Below the pieces are notes generated by a model. It ran no database searches. It was not told where the DNA came from and worked only from the letters and a program-made list of their open reading frames with translations. A program made the translations under genes and the position numbers. A stretch of DNA of 64,000 nucleotides from Algibacter miyuki (GTDB taxonomy: Bacteria; Bacteroidota; Bacteroidia; Flavobacteriales; Flavobacteriaceae), in assembly GCF_042427745.1 (NCBI RefSeq), contig NZ_JBHMFA010000015.1; one strand, written 5' to 3'. This document shows positions 1-9,568 of this stretch, piece after piece; within the stretch, counting starts at the first letter, position 1, and each line of letters starts with the position of its first letter.

Positions 1-192
1 ATGGATAATGATGTGGTGAAATGTCAAGAAATTTTACAGGGTGCTTACCGTACCGATGTAAGGCCATTATTAGAAAAAGCACGCTTAAATAGAGGCGGCG
101 TTTTAAGTCCAATTAATGCATATAGAGCATTGGATGTTCGTGGTGGACTTATAAAAGAAAGAGGGAAAAACACAATAGCTACAGGACTTTAA
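1..192 (+). CDS. rhaI: L-rhamnose isomerase, C-terminal fragment
   Basis: This is the last 63 residues of a gene that begins left of the window; the ATG at base 1 is an internal methionine. The stretch containing RTDVRPLLEKARL, followed by a proline/alanine-rich turn and 'NAYRA', resembles the C-terminus of the TIM-barrel L-rhamnose isomerases of the Pseudomonas stutzeri RhaI type, as I remember them. That enzyme converts L-rhamnose to L-rhamnulose in the cytoplasm. The next gene, 10 bp downstream, is a rhamnulokinase-like kinase, which supports the call. The catalytic and metal-binding residues lie outside the window, so substrate specificity cannot be judged here. Confidence 0.65.
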   Translation: MDNDVVKCQEILQGAYRTDVRPLLEKARLNRGGVLSPINAYRALDVRGGLIKERGKNTIATGL

Positions 193-202
193 TCTTTGTA
201 GA

Positions 203-1579
203 ATGAAAAAAAAGGTTACCGCAGTTTTTGATATTGGTAAAACCAATAAGAAATTTTTTCTATTCGATAAGAATTTTAAAGAAGTCCATAAAGAATACAT
301 TTCTTTTGAAGAAATAGAGGATGAAGATGGGCATCCCACCGAAAATCTTCCTGCATTACATAAATGGTTAAAAGATGTTTTTAATCGTATTATTAATGCG
401 AAAAAATTTGATATAAAAGCCATAAATTTTTCAACTTATGGTGCCAGTTTGGTGCATATTGATGAAAATGGAAAACCTTTAACACCGCTCTATAATTACA
501 CCAAACCGTTGCCAAAAGAGATTGTGTCGTCCTTTTTTGAAACTTATGGTCCAAAGGAAGCTTTTCTAAAAACCACGGGTTGTGCCGATTTAAGCATGCT
601 GAACTCAGGTTTACAATTGTATTGGCTAAAAAAAATGCAACCTGAAATTTTTAGTAAAATAAAATACACCTTGCATTTACCGCAATATTTGAGTTTTGTT
701 TTTACGGGAATTCCAATAAGCGAGTACACCAGTATTGGATGCCATACAGCCCTTTGGGATTATGAGAAAAAAGATTACCACAGTTGGGTATATAAGGAAG
801 CAATTAATAAAATTTTACCACCCATAGTGTCAACCGAAACGAGCATTAATATGAATTATAACGGCAGTCGAATAAAAATTGGCGTTGGCATTCATGATAG
901 TTCTGCAGCACTTTTACCTTATGTGAGAAGTATTAAGAAAAAGTTTGTTTTAGTCTCAACAGGTACCTGGAGTATTGTTTTTAATCCCTTTACGGAAAAG
1001 CCAAATTCAGAAACACTTTTTAATAAAGATACTCTTAATTATATGCGTATTAATGGTAAAGCTGTTAAAGCAACGCGTATATTTTTAGGGAATGAATATA
1101 AGTTGCAAGTAGCTAAACTAGATGAGTATTTTGGGGCTAAAGAAGATTTTCATCGTTCTGTAAAGTTTGATTTTAATATTTATTCTGAAATTATGCTAGA
1201 TTTTAAACATTGTTACAAATGGGAAAGTTTTTCAGATGAAAATATGCCTGATGAAACGCAAATTAGGTATCATAAGTATGAATATGCTTATCATCAATTA
1301 ATGATGGAGCTTGTTTTACTTCAAGTTAAAGATATTAAAGGCGCATTAGGCGAAAACAGTATTGCACGCATTTATATAGATGGCGGTTTTAGTAATAATG
1401 ATATTTATATCAAATTATTATCGCATCATTTTAGAGGGAAAAAATTAAGTACTACAGATGCTTCATTAGGCTCAGCTTTAGGTGCAGCTATTTCAATTTC
1501 AGATAATAAACTCAATTCTAAATTTTTGAAAGAAAATTATGCGCTTAAAAAGCATGTGCCTTTTATAGTTAGCGGATAA
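203..1579 (+). CDS. rhaB: FGGY-family carbohydrate kinase, probable rhamnulokinase
   Basis: The protein has 458 residues, close to the usual size of FGGY sugar kinases. The N-terminal ATP/phosphate loop reads FDIGKTNKKFFLFD. A GIHDSS motif carries the likely catalytic base D232. Further on are 'STGTWSIVF' and a C-terminal adenosine-binding segment with IDGGFSNND and 'DASLGSALGAA'. Family members phosphorylate sugars such as L-rhamnulose, L-fuculose, xylulose or glycerol. The rhamnose isomerase end directly upstream makes L-rhamnulose the likely substrate, which would feed rhamnulose-1-phosphate to an aldolase. The aldolase is not in the window. No signal peptide, so cytoplasmic. The exact sugar is inferred from context. 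Confidence 0.78.
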   Translation: MKKKVTAVFDIGKTNKKFFLFDKNFKEVHKEYISFEEIEDEDGHPTENLPALHKWLKDVFNRIINAKKFDIKAINFSTYGASLVHIDENGKPLTPLYNYTKPLPKEIVSSFFETYGPKEAFLKTTGCADLSMLNSGLQLYWLKKMQPEIFSKIKYTLHLPQYLSFVFTGIPISEYTSIGCHTALWDYEKKDYHSWVYKEAINKILPPIVSTETSINMNYNGSRIKIGVGIHDSSAALLPYVRSIKKKFVLVSTGTWSIVFNPFTEKPNSETLFNKDTLNYMRINGKAVKATRIFLGNEYKLQVAKLDEYFGAKEDFHRSVKFDFNIYSEIMLDFKHCYKWESFSDENMPDETQIRYHKYEYAYHQLMMELVLLQVKDIKGALGENSIARIYIDGGFSNNDIYIKLLSHHFRGKKLSTTDASLGSALGAAISISDNKLNSKFLKENYALKKHVPFIVSG

Positions 1580-1768
1580 TTGTTTTTTCAATTGAAATTA
1601 TATTTTTATTCGAGTAAATCAATAACATAAAAACCCTTGATAAAAAAAAACATCAGTAAATAACCATGATAGTACAGGATAGGTTTTTTATAATTATCCT
1701 TTATTTTTCGTAAGTCGAATTTATTCTGAAATTCAACTTATACCAACACCACCAACTAAACCAAAATT

Positions 1769-3178
1769 ATGACAAAATACGAACAAGCAGAAGGCATTTT
1801 AGACGATGCTTCTGGAGGTGAATTTGAAAGAACACCCGTGCCAAAATCTAAACTTAAAGGTTGGAAAAGCTTTATAGGGATGTATGCGGGCGAACACGCA
1901 GCAGGTACCGAATTTATGATTGGTCCACTCTTTTTAACAGCCGGTGTTAGTGCTTTCGATTTAATTATAGGTTTACTCTTAGGAAATCTATTAGCGGTTT
2001 TAAGCTGGCGGTTTCTAACTGCCGAAATTGCCATTAAAAATAGGCTAACTTTATATTTTCAATTAGAAAAAATTTGTGGTAAAAAATTGGTGACAGGATA
2101 CAATCTGGCCAATGGTATTTTGTTTTGCTTTTTAGCAGGCTCCATGATTACGGTTTCTGCAACCGCCGTTGGTATTCCGTTCGATATGCCGATGCCAAAA
2201 CTAACAGACACGATGCCTAATGGCGTCACTTGGGTGGTTATTGTCATTATCATTGGTGCCGTGATTTCTTTAATTGCAGCACGTGGTTACGATACAGTAA
2301 CAAAAGCAGCAAATGTAATGTCGCCCGTTATTGTGATTGCTTTTTTAGCTTGTGGTGTTGTGGCACTTAATCAATTAGGTGTTGGTAGTTTTTCAGATTT
2401 TTGGAACATTTGGGGAGAAGGTGCCGAGCCTTTTCCTGGGCAAATAAAATTCACGTTTTGGCATGTTGTTATTTGGTCTTGGTTTGCTAATGGTGCCATG
2501 CATATTGGGATGTCCGATTTATCGGTATTTAGGTTTGCAAAAGAAGCTAAAGCAGGTTGGGCAACAGCAGCAGGAATGTATGTTGGCCATTATATGGCGT
2601 GGATAGCCGCTGCATTATTATATGCTGTATATTTAAAATCACCAGAAGCCATGGCTTTTTTAAGTAATGGCGATGCGCCTCCGGTAGCACCAGGTCCACT
2701 AGCATACAATGCTATTGGTGTCTTTGGAATTATAGCTGTGGTATTGGCTGGTTGGACTACTGCAAACCCGACTATTTATAGAGCAGGATTAGCTTTTCAA
2801 GCTATTTTGCCAAAATTATCAACGGCAAAAGTGACTATTTTAGCTGGAACTATTGCAACTATAGCAGGGTTGTTTCCGGCATTTGCCATGAAGCTTTTAG
2901 GTTTCGTTGCGTTATACGGTTTCATATTGGCGCCATTTGGAGCTATTATTGTTTTTGAGCATTTTTTCCATAAGAAGGTAGGTATTATTAAAAATTATGC
3001 TGAAGTTGCAAACCTTTCCTTTAATAAATCGGTGTTTTGGGCTTGGGCGATAAGTTTCGGTTTGTTTTACTTTATATCCATCCAATTTGATGTGTTTTTA
3101 TCCTTTGTAACATTGCCTGCATGGTTATTATGTGGGGTCTTGTTTTTGGTGTTCAGTAAACGTTTTCAGAATAAATAA
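1769..3178 (+). CDS. NCS1-like cation symporter / purine-cytosine permease family protein
   Basis: The protein has 469 residues and is almost entirely hydrophobic helices separated by short loops, with an acidic N-terminal cytoplasmic tail of about 30 residues. Segments such as 'GEHAAGTEFMIGPLF' and 'GWTTANPTIYRAGLAFQ' recall the permease family for cytosine, purines, uracil, thiamine and allantoin (NCS1). Such proteins use a Na+ or H+ gradient. It follows the rhamnose kinase gene after a 189-bp gap, so its real substrate may be a sugar or a sugar-derived metabolite rather than a nucleobase. I cannot decide that from sequence. Family assignment is fairly secure; substrate unknown. Confidence 0.65.
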   Translation: MTKYEQAEGILDDASGGEFERTPVPKSKLKGWKSFIGMYAGEHAAGTEFMIGPLFLTAGVSAFDLIIGLLLGNLLAVLSWRFLTAEIAIKNRLTLYFQLEKICGKKLVTGYNLANGILFCFLAGSMITVSATAVGIPFDMPMPKLTDTMPNGVTWVVIVIIIGAVISLIAARGYDTVTKAANVMSPVIVIAFLACGVVALNQLGVGSFSDFWNIWGEGAEPFPGQIKFTFWHVVIWSWFANGAMHIGMSDLSVFRFAKEAKAGWATAAGMYVGHYMAWIAAALLYAVYLKSPEAMAFLSNGDAPPVAPGPLAYNAIGVFGIIAVVLAGWTTANPTIYRAGLAFQAILPKLSTAKVTILAGTIATIAGLFPAFAMKLLGFVALYGFILAPFGAIIVFEHFFHKKVGIIKNYAEVANLSFNKSVFWAWAISFGLFYFISIQFDVFLSFVTLPAWLLCGVLFLVFSKRFQNK

Positions 3179-3752
3179 TTTTTCAGAATAAAAAATATAA
3201 GTTAAACGCCGCTAATGGTCTTTTTGTAAGATGATTTGCGGCATTTTTGCAACTTATTTTGATTGATTTAGTACCGTTTAATATGCTCGGTTGGCGGTGC
3301 TCCGTGTTTCTAATTGAAGCATGCTTTAATGTTATTTTGAGTTCAACCGTGACACTTGAAACACAAAAGAATAAGAGTTTTTTAGATTATATATTTAAAA
3401 ATAGACTTAAAATGATTATTAAGCCTTTTTATGTTGTTAAACCCGGTAAACGGGGAATGGTTTTGATATAAAGAGCTATAATATTGCTGAGGTTTTTACG
3501 CTAAGTTTTAAATTTACGCACTGCTTACGCTTCGTTTAAAAGAAACCGATATCAGCTACTATTATCGGAGAAGAATACAAAAATCGTCATTCTGAAGTTT
3601 GTGTTAAAGGGGGAATGCGATTGTATTACAATCAGAAAAATTAAATTATCTAATTAAAACAGCTGGAGTTTTTCATCCTTAAAAAACCGGTTAATTTATT
3701 TAAGTTTGTATTAAAGTTGAATAACCAAAAACCATCAAACCATATAAAATAA
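3179..3752. other. Gene-free stretch before the HTCS gene
   Basis: These 574 bases carry no convincing gene. They hold a hairpin at 3208-3248 that may end the upstream operon, and a perfect 6-bp inverted repeat (CCGATA/TATCGG) at 3546-3568. A 74-codon open frame at 3247-3471 has no recognisable protein features and was rejected. A TAAGTTTG sequence at 3701-3708 fits the Bacteroidota -7 box, but I find no -33 partner. The promoter of the HTCS gene should lie at the right end. Confidence 0.5.
3208..3248 (+). terminator. Possible terminator after the permease gene
   Basis: GCCGC at 3208-3212 pairs with GCGGC at 3238-3242, with partial pairing inside the loop, and CATTTTT follows directly. The hairpin starts 30 bp after the permease stop codon. 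The stem is imperfect, so confidence is moderate. Confidence 0.45.
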
Positions 3753-6700
3753 ATGAATTGGAGATTATATATTGTATTTCTTTCTCTTTGTGTTTCGTTT
3801 TCAGCTCTAGGACAATTCAAAAATTTAAAATTTGAGAATCTAGATAAAATTGATGGACTCTCAAGCAGCACTTGTTCTGAAATATTTCAGGATAGCGATG
3901 GGTATTTATGGTTTGGGACAATTGATGGTTTAAACAAATATAACGGATATGGTTTTGAGGTTTTTAGGCCAAACTTAAACGATTCGACTTCCATTAGTAA
4001 TATCCGAATTAATACTATTACAGAAGATAAAAATGGTAATTTATGGATTGGTACTAACAACGGCCTCGATATTTTAAATAAAAAAACACAACAATTTTCG
4101 CGTGTAAATATTTTTGAAAGTGAATCTCAAATTTCAAACACCAATGAGGTTATAAATAAACTGTTGTTTGATGAGGTTAGGAATACCATTTGGGTAGCAA
4201 CCAATAAAGGTGCGGTGAAAATTGTTTTAAAAGAAGGTGATGTTAGCCCGTCTAACTTAAAAATCACAAGGTTTAATAATAACGAAAATGATAAAAACTC
4301 TTTAGATGATAACTATGTAAATGTTGTTTTGAAAGATGAAAACAACAATATATGGCTGAGTACAAATGGGGCTTGTTTAAATAAATATAATGAAGTCGAA
4401 AATAATTTTGAAAGGGTTTTAATTGAAAATAAACGATTTTATGAGCTCAACCATATTTCTAAACGCGTTTTTATTGATAATGATGGCGATTTTTGGATAG
4501 GTAACGATGTTTCTAATTTAATTCTATGGAATCCGAAAAATCATAGTTTTAATCATGTTTCTATTGTTGAAAACAAAGCGCCAATACAAGATTTTTATCA
4601 AGATGAAAATGGTATTATTTGGATTTCTACCGATGGTTATGGTTTGTTATTATACAATAAACAGGAAAAAAAACTAGAGCAAAGTATTGTTAATAATCCG
4701 TTCGATCCTTTTTCTTTACCCAACAATCAACCTTCAAAAATATTCCAAGATCGTGATGGTGTGTTCTGGATTGGTAGCTATGATAAGGGCGTGAGTAAGT
4801 TAGATCCTTCTAAAAACTTTTTTGGTCATCACTATTATCAACCTAATAACCCAGACGGACTTAGCGAAAAAATTGTCCAATCTGTTTTACAAGATTCGAA
4901 AGGGCGTATTTGGCTAGGTGCTTATAATGGCGGTTTAAATTTGTATGATCCAGAAACGAATACATTTAGAAATTTTGCACAGAATCCTAACAATAAAAAC
5001 GCATTAAGTTCAAATAAAATATTATATACTTTTGAAAGCTATAATGGTGATATTTGGATATGCACTTATGATGGTGGTTTAAATAAATTTAATCCTGAAA
5101 CCGACCAGTTTGAACGATTTTTTCATGATGAAAAAAATCCTTTGACCATAGAGCAAAATGCGGTTTGGACGGGCGTTGAAGATGCTCAAAAACGTATTTG
5201 GCTAGGTTTAAAAAGTGAAGGTTTAAATATTTACAACCCTAAAAATAAAACGTTTCATAGTTATAAAAAAAACTTAGCAAGTAATAATATTTTTACGGTA
5301 TTTATCGATTCTAAAAACCGATTACTTATTGGTACTAATTTAGGGTTGAATGTTTTAGATTTAAATACTTTAACGGAATTTATTCCAAAAACATTAGACT
5401 TTTCCGAAGTAAAAGAAAAAGGAATTACTGGGCAGAAGATAAATTTTATTACGGAAGATGTTTTGCACAATATTTGGCTAGGTACCGATAATGGTGTTTT
5501 TAAGTTAGATACCAATTTAAAAGTCTTAAAATCGTATGCTTCAGCAAACGGCCTGCCTAATAACTTTGTTGTTGGCTTGGTAGAAGATGATGATAAAAAT
5601 TTCTGGGTAACCACCAAAAACGGTTTGTCATTCATCAACACTAAAACAGATCAAATTAAAAATTTTAATACGCACGATGGTGTACAAGGTGCGGAGTTTC
5701 AAAGTAAATCGATAACCAAAATTAAAGATGGTAGAATAATAGCAGGAGGTATCAATGGTTTCAATATTTTTAATCCGAAAAGAATTAATTTAAAATCAGC
5801 GGCAGTATTAAAACCCAAAATAACTGGTTTTCGTTTAAATAATAAGAAGATAAGTTACGGCGATTCTGTAAACGGTCGAGTACTTCTAAATAAAGCTATT
5901 TCTCAAACCAATCACATAGAGTTACAGCATAATGAAAACTATATTTCGTTTGAGTTCGAAGCGCTTTTTTATAATAATCCGGAACATGTTAAGTATGCCT
6001 ACAAAATGCATGGTATTGATGATAGCTTTATAACCGTTGATAACTCGCGTGTTGTTAATCAGGCTAATTTACTTCCAGGTACTTATACTTTTGAAGTTAT
6101 TGCATCTATTGATAATGCATGGGATAAAAGTGAATCGGCGGTAATCAATATTGAAATTTTGCCACCACTCTGGAAAACTTGGTGGGCATATTCCATTTAT
6201 TTTATACTAACCATTGGGTTGGTTTGGTTTTTTATGAGGTTGTATAGTAAAACTATTCAGGAATCTCAGGAACGAAACCTAGATTTAATGAAACTTCAGT
6301 TTTTTATAAATGTATCTCATGAGTTTAGAACACCGTTAACGCTTATTTTAAATCCGTTAGAAAAAATATTAGGAAACTTAAGTGAGACTACGGTTGTGAA
6401 ATCTTCAGCATTATCAGCGCAACGTAGTGCTAGACGTTTGTTGCACTTGGTAAATCAACTTTTAGATTACCGAAAAATGGATGCAGGAATGGCGCCACTG
6501 CAATTAGAAAAAGGTGATATCGTAAAGTTTAGCGAAGCTATTTTTGATTTATTTAAAGGCTTAGCCGAAAAAAAAGAAATAAACTATAGATTTATTTCGT
6601 CTTCCGGAGAAGTTATTTCCCTTTTCGATTTTGATAAAGTTGAAAAAATAATTACGAATTTGATATCTAATGCCATAAAATTCACAGAAAGCGGTGGCGA

Positions 6701-7901
6701 TATTGTGGTTTCTATAACGCACGTAACAGAAGAGGCTAATGCTTCCGGTGTTTTTAAAATGAAAAAAGCCAAACTCGGCGAACATGTAGAAATTGTTATA
6801 AAAGATACCGGTATCGGAATGGATAAAGAGCAGCAAGAGCAGGTGTTTTCTCGTTTTTCTAATTTAGATGCTTCTAAATCAGGAACAGGTATTGGGCTAA
6901 ATTTTACTAAAGCCTTGGTTGAAATCCATGAGGGTGCTATAGCTGTAAAAAGTAAATTTAAAAAAGGAACTAAGTTTGTAGTTAGGCTGCCTTTAAATAT
7001 GAACAGGAAGGAAGAAACGGTAGAAAGTATTAAAAACGAGTTTCTTATAAATTCCATGAAAGCAGTTGAGTATGATATGTTAACCTCGGATATAACGGTA
7101 TCTGCGGAAAATTCAAAGCCCGAAAACCCAGAATCAAAAACCATACTCATAGTTGAAGATAATAGCGAACTACGGGCACATTTAAAAGATGATTTAAACG
7201 ATACTTACATTGTGAAAGAAGCCGTTAACGGAAAAGAAGGCTTAGAAATGGTGCTAAAGCATTATCCCGATATTATTATTAGCGATGTTATGATGCCAAA
7301 AATGGACGGCTTCGAGATGTGTAAAAACTTAAAAGCAGCGTTTGAAACTTGCCATATTCCCATTATTTTATTAACAGCAAGAAGTCGTGAAGCGGATTTA
7401 ATCTCAGGTTTTAACCAAGGTGCCGATGCCTATATTGCAAAACCGTTTAGAATTGCGGTGTTAAAGGCACGGATTAAAAATTTATTAGATTCCAAAGAAC
7501 GATTAAAAGAGAAATTCTCAAAACTCGGCGCGATACTGCCATCAAAGGAGCTAACAACAAATTCTTTAGACGAAGCTTTTATTGAAAAAGTAACCAAATT
7601 TGTACTGGATAATATAAGTGATCCCGATTTTAAAATTGCTGATATTTTAAAAGAAATCGGCCTTGGTAAATCTCAGTTTTATAGAAAAATACAATCTATT
7701 ACAGGGCAAAATCCAAGTGGGTTTATTAGAACCATTCGTTTAAAACGAGCTTCGGAATTACTATTGAATAGCCATTATTCTATTAAAGAAATTTCATATA
7801 TGTGTGGTTTTAATTCTACAACCTATTTCGGAAAAACCTTTAAAGATTTATTCGGAGTTTCTCCTACTGAATACCTAGAGAATAATAAGAAAGAATTATA
7901 A
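3753..7901 (+). CDS. Hybrid two-component system regulator (HTCS)
   Basis: This 1382-residue protein combines sensor, kinase, receiver and transcription factor. A signal peptide covers about residues 1-20. About 700 residues of two-component-regulator propeller repeats follow, with recurring WIGT/GLN-type motifs. A Y_Y_Y domain lies just before one membrane helix near residues 800-822. The kinase part has the H-box VSHEFRTP with H856, the N-box NLISNAIKFT and G-boxes DTGIGM and GTGIGL. The receiver domain has the phospho-acceptor D1178 in ISDVMMPKMDG. A C-terminal AraC DNA-binding domain ends the protein. In Bacteroidota such proteins sense an oligosaccharide in the periplasm and switch on the adjacent polysaccharide-utilization genes. 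The likely targets are the co-directional genes from 8328 on. Confidence 0.95.
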   Translation: MNWRLYIVFLSLCVSFSALGQFKNLKFENLDKIDGLSSSTCSEIFQDSDGYLWFGTIDGLNKYNGYGFEVFRPNLNDSTSISNIRINTITEDKNGNLWIGTNNGLDILNKKTQQFSRVNIFESESQISNTNEVINKLLFDEVRNTIWVATNKGAVKIVLKEGDVSPSNLKITRFNNNENDKNSLDDNYVNVVLKDENNNIWLSTNGACLNKYNEVENNFERVLIENKRFYELNHISKRVFIDNDGDFWIGNDVSNLILWNPKNHSFNHVSIVENKAPIQDFYQDENGIIWISTDGYGLLLYNKQEKKLEQSIVNNPFDPFSLPNNQPSKIFQDRDGVFWIGSYDKGVSKLDPSKNFFGHHYYQPNNPDGLSEKIVQSVLQDSKGRIWLGAYNGGLNLYDPETNTFRNFAQNPNNKNALSSNKILYTFESYNGDIWICTYDGGLNKFNPETDQFERFFHDEKNPLTIEQNAVWTGVEDAQKRIWLGLKSEGLNIYNPKNKTFHSYKKNLASNNIFTVFIDSKNRLLIGTNLGLNVLDLNTLTEFIPKTLDFSEVKEKGITGQKINFITEDVLHNIWLGTDNGVFKLDTNLKVLKSYASANGLPNNFVVGLVEDDDKNFWVTTKNGLSFINTKTDQIKNFNTHDGVQGAEFQSKSITKIKDGRIIAGGINGFNIFNPKRINLKSAAVLKPKITGFRLNNKKISYGDSVNGRVLLNKAISQTNHIELQHNENYISFEFEALFYNNPEHVKYAYKMHGIDDSFITVDNSRVVNQANLLPGTYTFEVIASIDNAWDKSESAVINIEILPPLWKTWWAYSIYFILTIGLVWFFMRLYSKTIQESQERNLDLMKLQFFINVSHEFRTPLTLILNPLEKILGNLSETTVVKSSALSAQRSARRLLHLVNQLLDYRKMDAGMAPLQLEKGDIVKFSEAIFDLFKGLAEKKEINYRFISSSGEVISLFDFDKVEKIITNLISNAIKFTESGGDIVVSITHVTEEANASGVFKMKKAKLGEHVEIVIKDTGIGMDKEQQEQVFSRFSNLDASKSGTGIGLNFTKALVEIHEGAIAVKSKFKKGTKFVVRLPLNMNRKEETVESIKNEFLINSMKAVEYDMLTSDITVSAENSKPENPESKTILIVEDNSELRAHLKDDLNDTYIVKEAVNGKEGLEMVLKHYPDIIISDVMMPKMDGFEMCKNLKAAFETCHIPIILLTARSREADLISGFNQGADAYIAKPFRIAVLKARIKNLLDSKERLKEKFSKLGAILPSKELTTNSLDEAFIEKVTKFVLDNISDPDFKIADILKEIGLGKSQFYRKIQSITGQNPSGFIRTIRLKRASELLLNSHYSIKEISYMCGFNSTTYFGKTFKDLFGVSPTEYLENNKKEL

Positions 7902-8327
7902 AAAGCGTGTGTTTTTTTCGTTTTTGAAGCTTTAATTAATAAGGAGAAACCTTTTTATTTAATGCATTTTCAATCCTAGATGTTTCCGAAAATGTAAGTC
8001 AATTTTTATTGTACTAAATAATATACACGTAATATTTATATATTGTCTTAGGTGTATGCCAGCATTGGTTTGTTTTACTTCTACAGTTGTTATACCTGGT
8101 GTTTATTGCTTAAATGGGTTATGGTTTTGAGTTTTGGGTTTATAATTTTGACGTGTTTTTTACTTGTTTTAATAATATTGCAGTGTCGTTTTTTATTCCG
8201 AAGAATGTTTTTTATCAAAGCATGAATCATTGGAATGAATCCATTAGAAAATGGGTTAACAAAGAAAATGAGATAGAAGTACAATACTGTCGATAGACGT
8301 TTTTATAAATAGAATAATTTAAAAAAT
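7902..8327. other. Gene-free stretch before the degradation operon
   Basis: These 426 bases separate the HTCS gene from the GH88 operon and probably hold the HTCS-controlled promoter. Overlapping 60-64 codon open frames on both strands look like chance. A TAATTTTG sequence at 8143-8150 fits the Bacteroidota -7 box, but I see no clear -33 box at the right spacing. No convincing terminator and no clear repeat was found. Confidence 0.45.
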
Positions 8328-9551
8328 ATGAGCATATTAAAAAAAGGAAAAAAGGTGTTGGCCATAGCATTGGCGACAACGTTGGTAGGATGTTTTTCAA
8401 CTAAAAAAGAAACGTCTAGTACATCCGTTGATAGTGTTTTAAATGCCAATACGATAAAAGTTAAAGCCGCTTTAAAAGATTTAAAAACATTCGATAGTTT
8501 TCCTCGTACTATTTCTAAAGGTCATAACAAATGGGAGAAAGTAGGTGTAAAAGATTGGTGTAGCGGATTTTGGCCGGGAGTACTTTGGTATGCTTATGAG
8601 TTTTCTGGGGATGAAGAATTAAAAAAAGCAGCTGAAAACTTTACGTTACCTATAAAAACTATTGCTTATAGTGAGGCTCTAGATCATGATGTTGGTTTTC
8701 AGGTTTTTAATAGTTATGGTAATGGTTACAGACTTACCGGTAATCCAGAATATAAAAAAGTATTGCTAGCTGCAGCCGATACTTTAGCAACTTTGTACAA
8801 CCCAATTGTTGGTTCAATTCATTCTTGGCCAATGAAACCACAATACCCACACAATACCATTATTGATAATATGATTAATTTAGAGCTACTGTTTTGGGCG
8901 GCTAAAAATGGCGGATCGAAAAAGCTCTACGATATTGCTGAAAGTCATGCTGAAGTTACTATGAAACATTTGGTTCGCCCAGATTATTCAACCTACCATT
9001 TAGGGGCTTTTGATGATAAAACAGGCGCATTTATTCGTGGCGTTGCGCATCAAGGTTATGCTGATAATTCTTTGTGGGCAAGAGGGCAGACTTGGGGGAT
9101 TTATGGATTTTCTTTCGCGTACAGAGAAACAGGAAGAGACGATTTTTTAAAAACAGCCATTGGCCTTGCCGATAAATTTTTAGAACGTTTACCAGAAGAT
9201 GGTATGCCTTTTTGGGATTTTGACGACCCGAAAATTCCAAATGCACCTAAAGATGCTTCTGCCGCAGCCGTTGCAGCTTGTGGATTATTGGATTTGTCAA
9301 GTTTAGTGAAAGATTCGGAATTAAAAGAAACTTATTTTAATGCGGCCAAACGTTTTATAGCTATTTTGTCTTCCGAGACTTATTTAAGTAATACAACCAA
9401 TCAAGCATTATTGTTACATTCAACAGGGCATCATCCTAGAAATTCTGAAATAGATGTTCCGATTATTTATGCCGATTACTATTTTATGGAAGCCTTGTTA
9501 CGATTGAAGAAAATGGAAGCTAGTAAAAAAAAAATCATAGTCAATTTTTAA
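8328..9551 (+). CDS. GH88 unsaturated glucuronyl hydrolase, lipoprotein
   Basis: The 407-residue protein starts with a lipoprotein signal (lipobox LVGC, about residue 21) and is otherwise a single GH88 domain of normal length. ALDHDVGF places D119 and D121, and IIDNMINLELL places D180; these match the two active-site aspartates of the family. The block HQGYADNSLWARGQTW starting at H241 is also typical. GH88 enzymes hydrate the C4=C5 double bond of unsaturated uronic acids left at the non-reducing end by polysaccharide lyases, releasing the 5-keto-4-deoxyuronate. A heparinase II/III-type lyase five genes downstream supplies such ends. As a lipoprotein it acts in the periplasm or on the surface. 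GH105 would be the alternative, but the WARGQ block favours GH88. Confidence 0.9.
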   Translation: MSILKKGKKVLAIALATTLVGCFSTKKETSSTSVDSVLNANTIKVKAALKDLKTFDSFPRTISKGHNKWEKVGVKDWCSGFWPGVLWYAYEFSGDEELKKAAENFTLPIKTIAYSEALDHDVGFQVFNSYGNGYRLTGNPEYKKVLLAAADTLATLYNPIVGSIHSWPMKPQYPHNTIIDNMINLELLFWAAKNGGSKKLYDIAESHAEVTMKHLVRPDYSTYHLGAFDDKTGAFIRGVAHQGYADNSLWARGQTWGIYGFSFAYRETGRDDFLKTAIGLADKFLERLPEDGMPFWDFDDPKIPNAPKDASAAAVAACGLLDLSSLVKDSELKETYFNAAKRFIAILSSETYLSNTTNQALLLHSTGHHPRNSEIDVPIIYADYYFMEALLRLKKMEASKKKIIVNF

Positions 9552-9568
9552 ACTGAAAGGACTAAATT

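Noticed and set aside
3247..3471. 74-codon open frame on the + strand in the gap before the HTCS gene
   Set aside because: No ATG start at the frame beginning, no recognisable motif or signal, and composition unlike the neighbouring proteins. Probably chance.
3701..3708. TAAGTTTG as a Bacteroidota -7 promoter box for the HTCS gene
   Set aside because: No TTTG/TTG box at the expected distance upstream; such 8-mers occur often by chance in AT-rich DNA.
5261..5641. 126-codon antisense frame inside the HTCS propeller region
   Set aside because: Shadow of the sense coding region; no signal, motif or upstream region of its own.
6584..7150. 188-codon antisense frame inside the HTCS gene
   Set aside because: It lies fully opposite the kinase domain, whose motifs are intact, and shows no protein features of its own.
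8090..8296. Overlapping 60-64 codon frames on both strands in the gap before the GH88 gene
   Set aside because: They overlap in opposite directions with low-complexity aromatic sequence, and the region is more likely the operon promoter.
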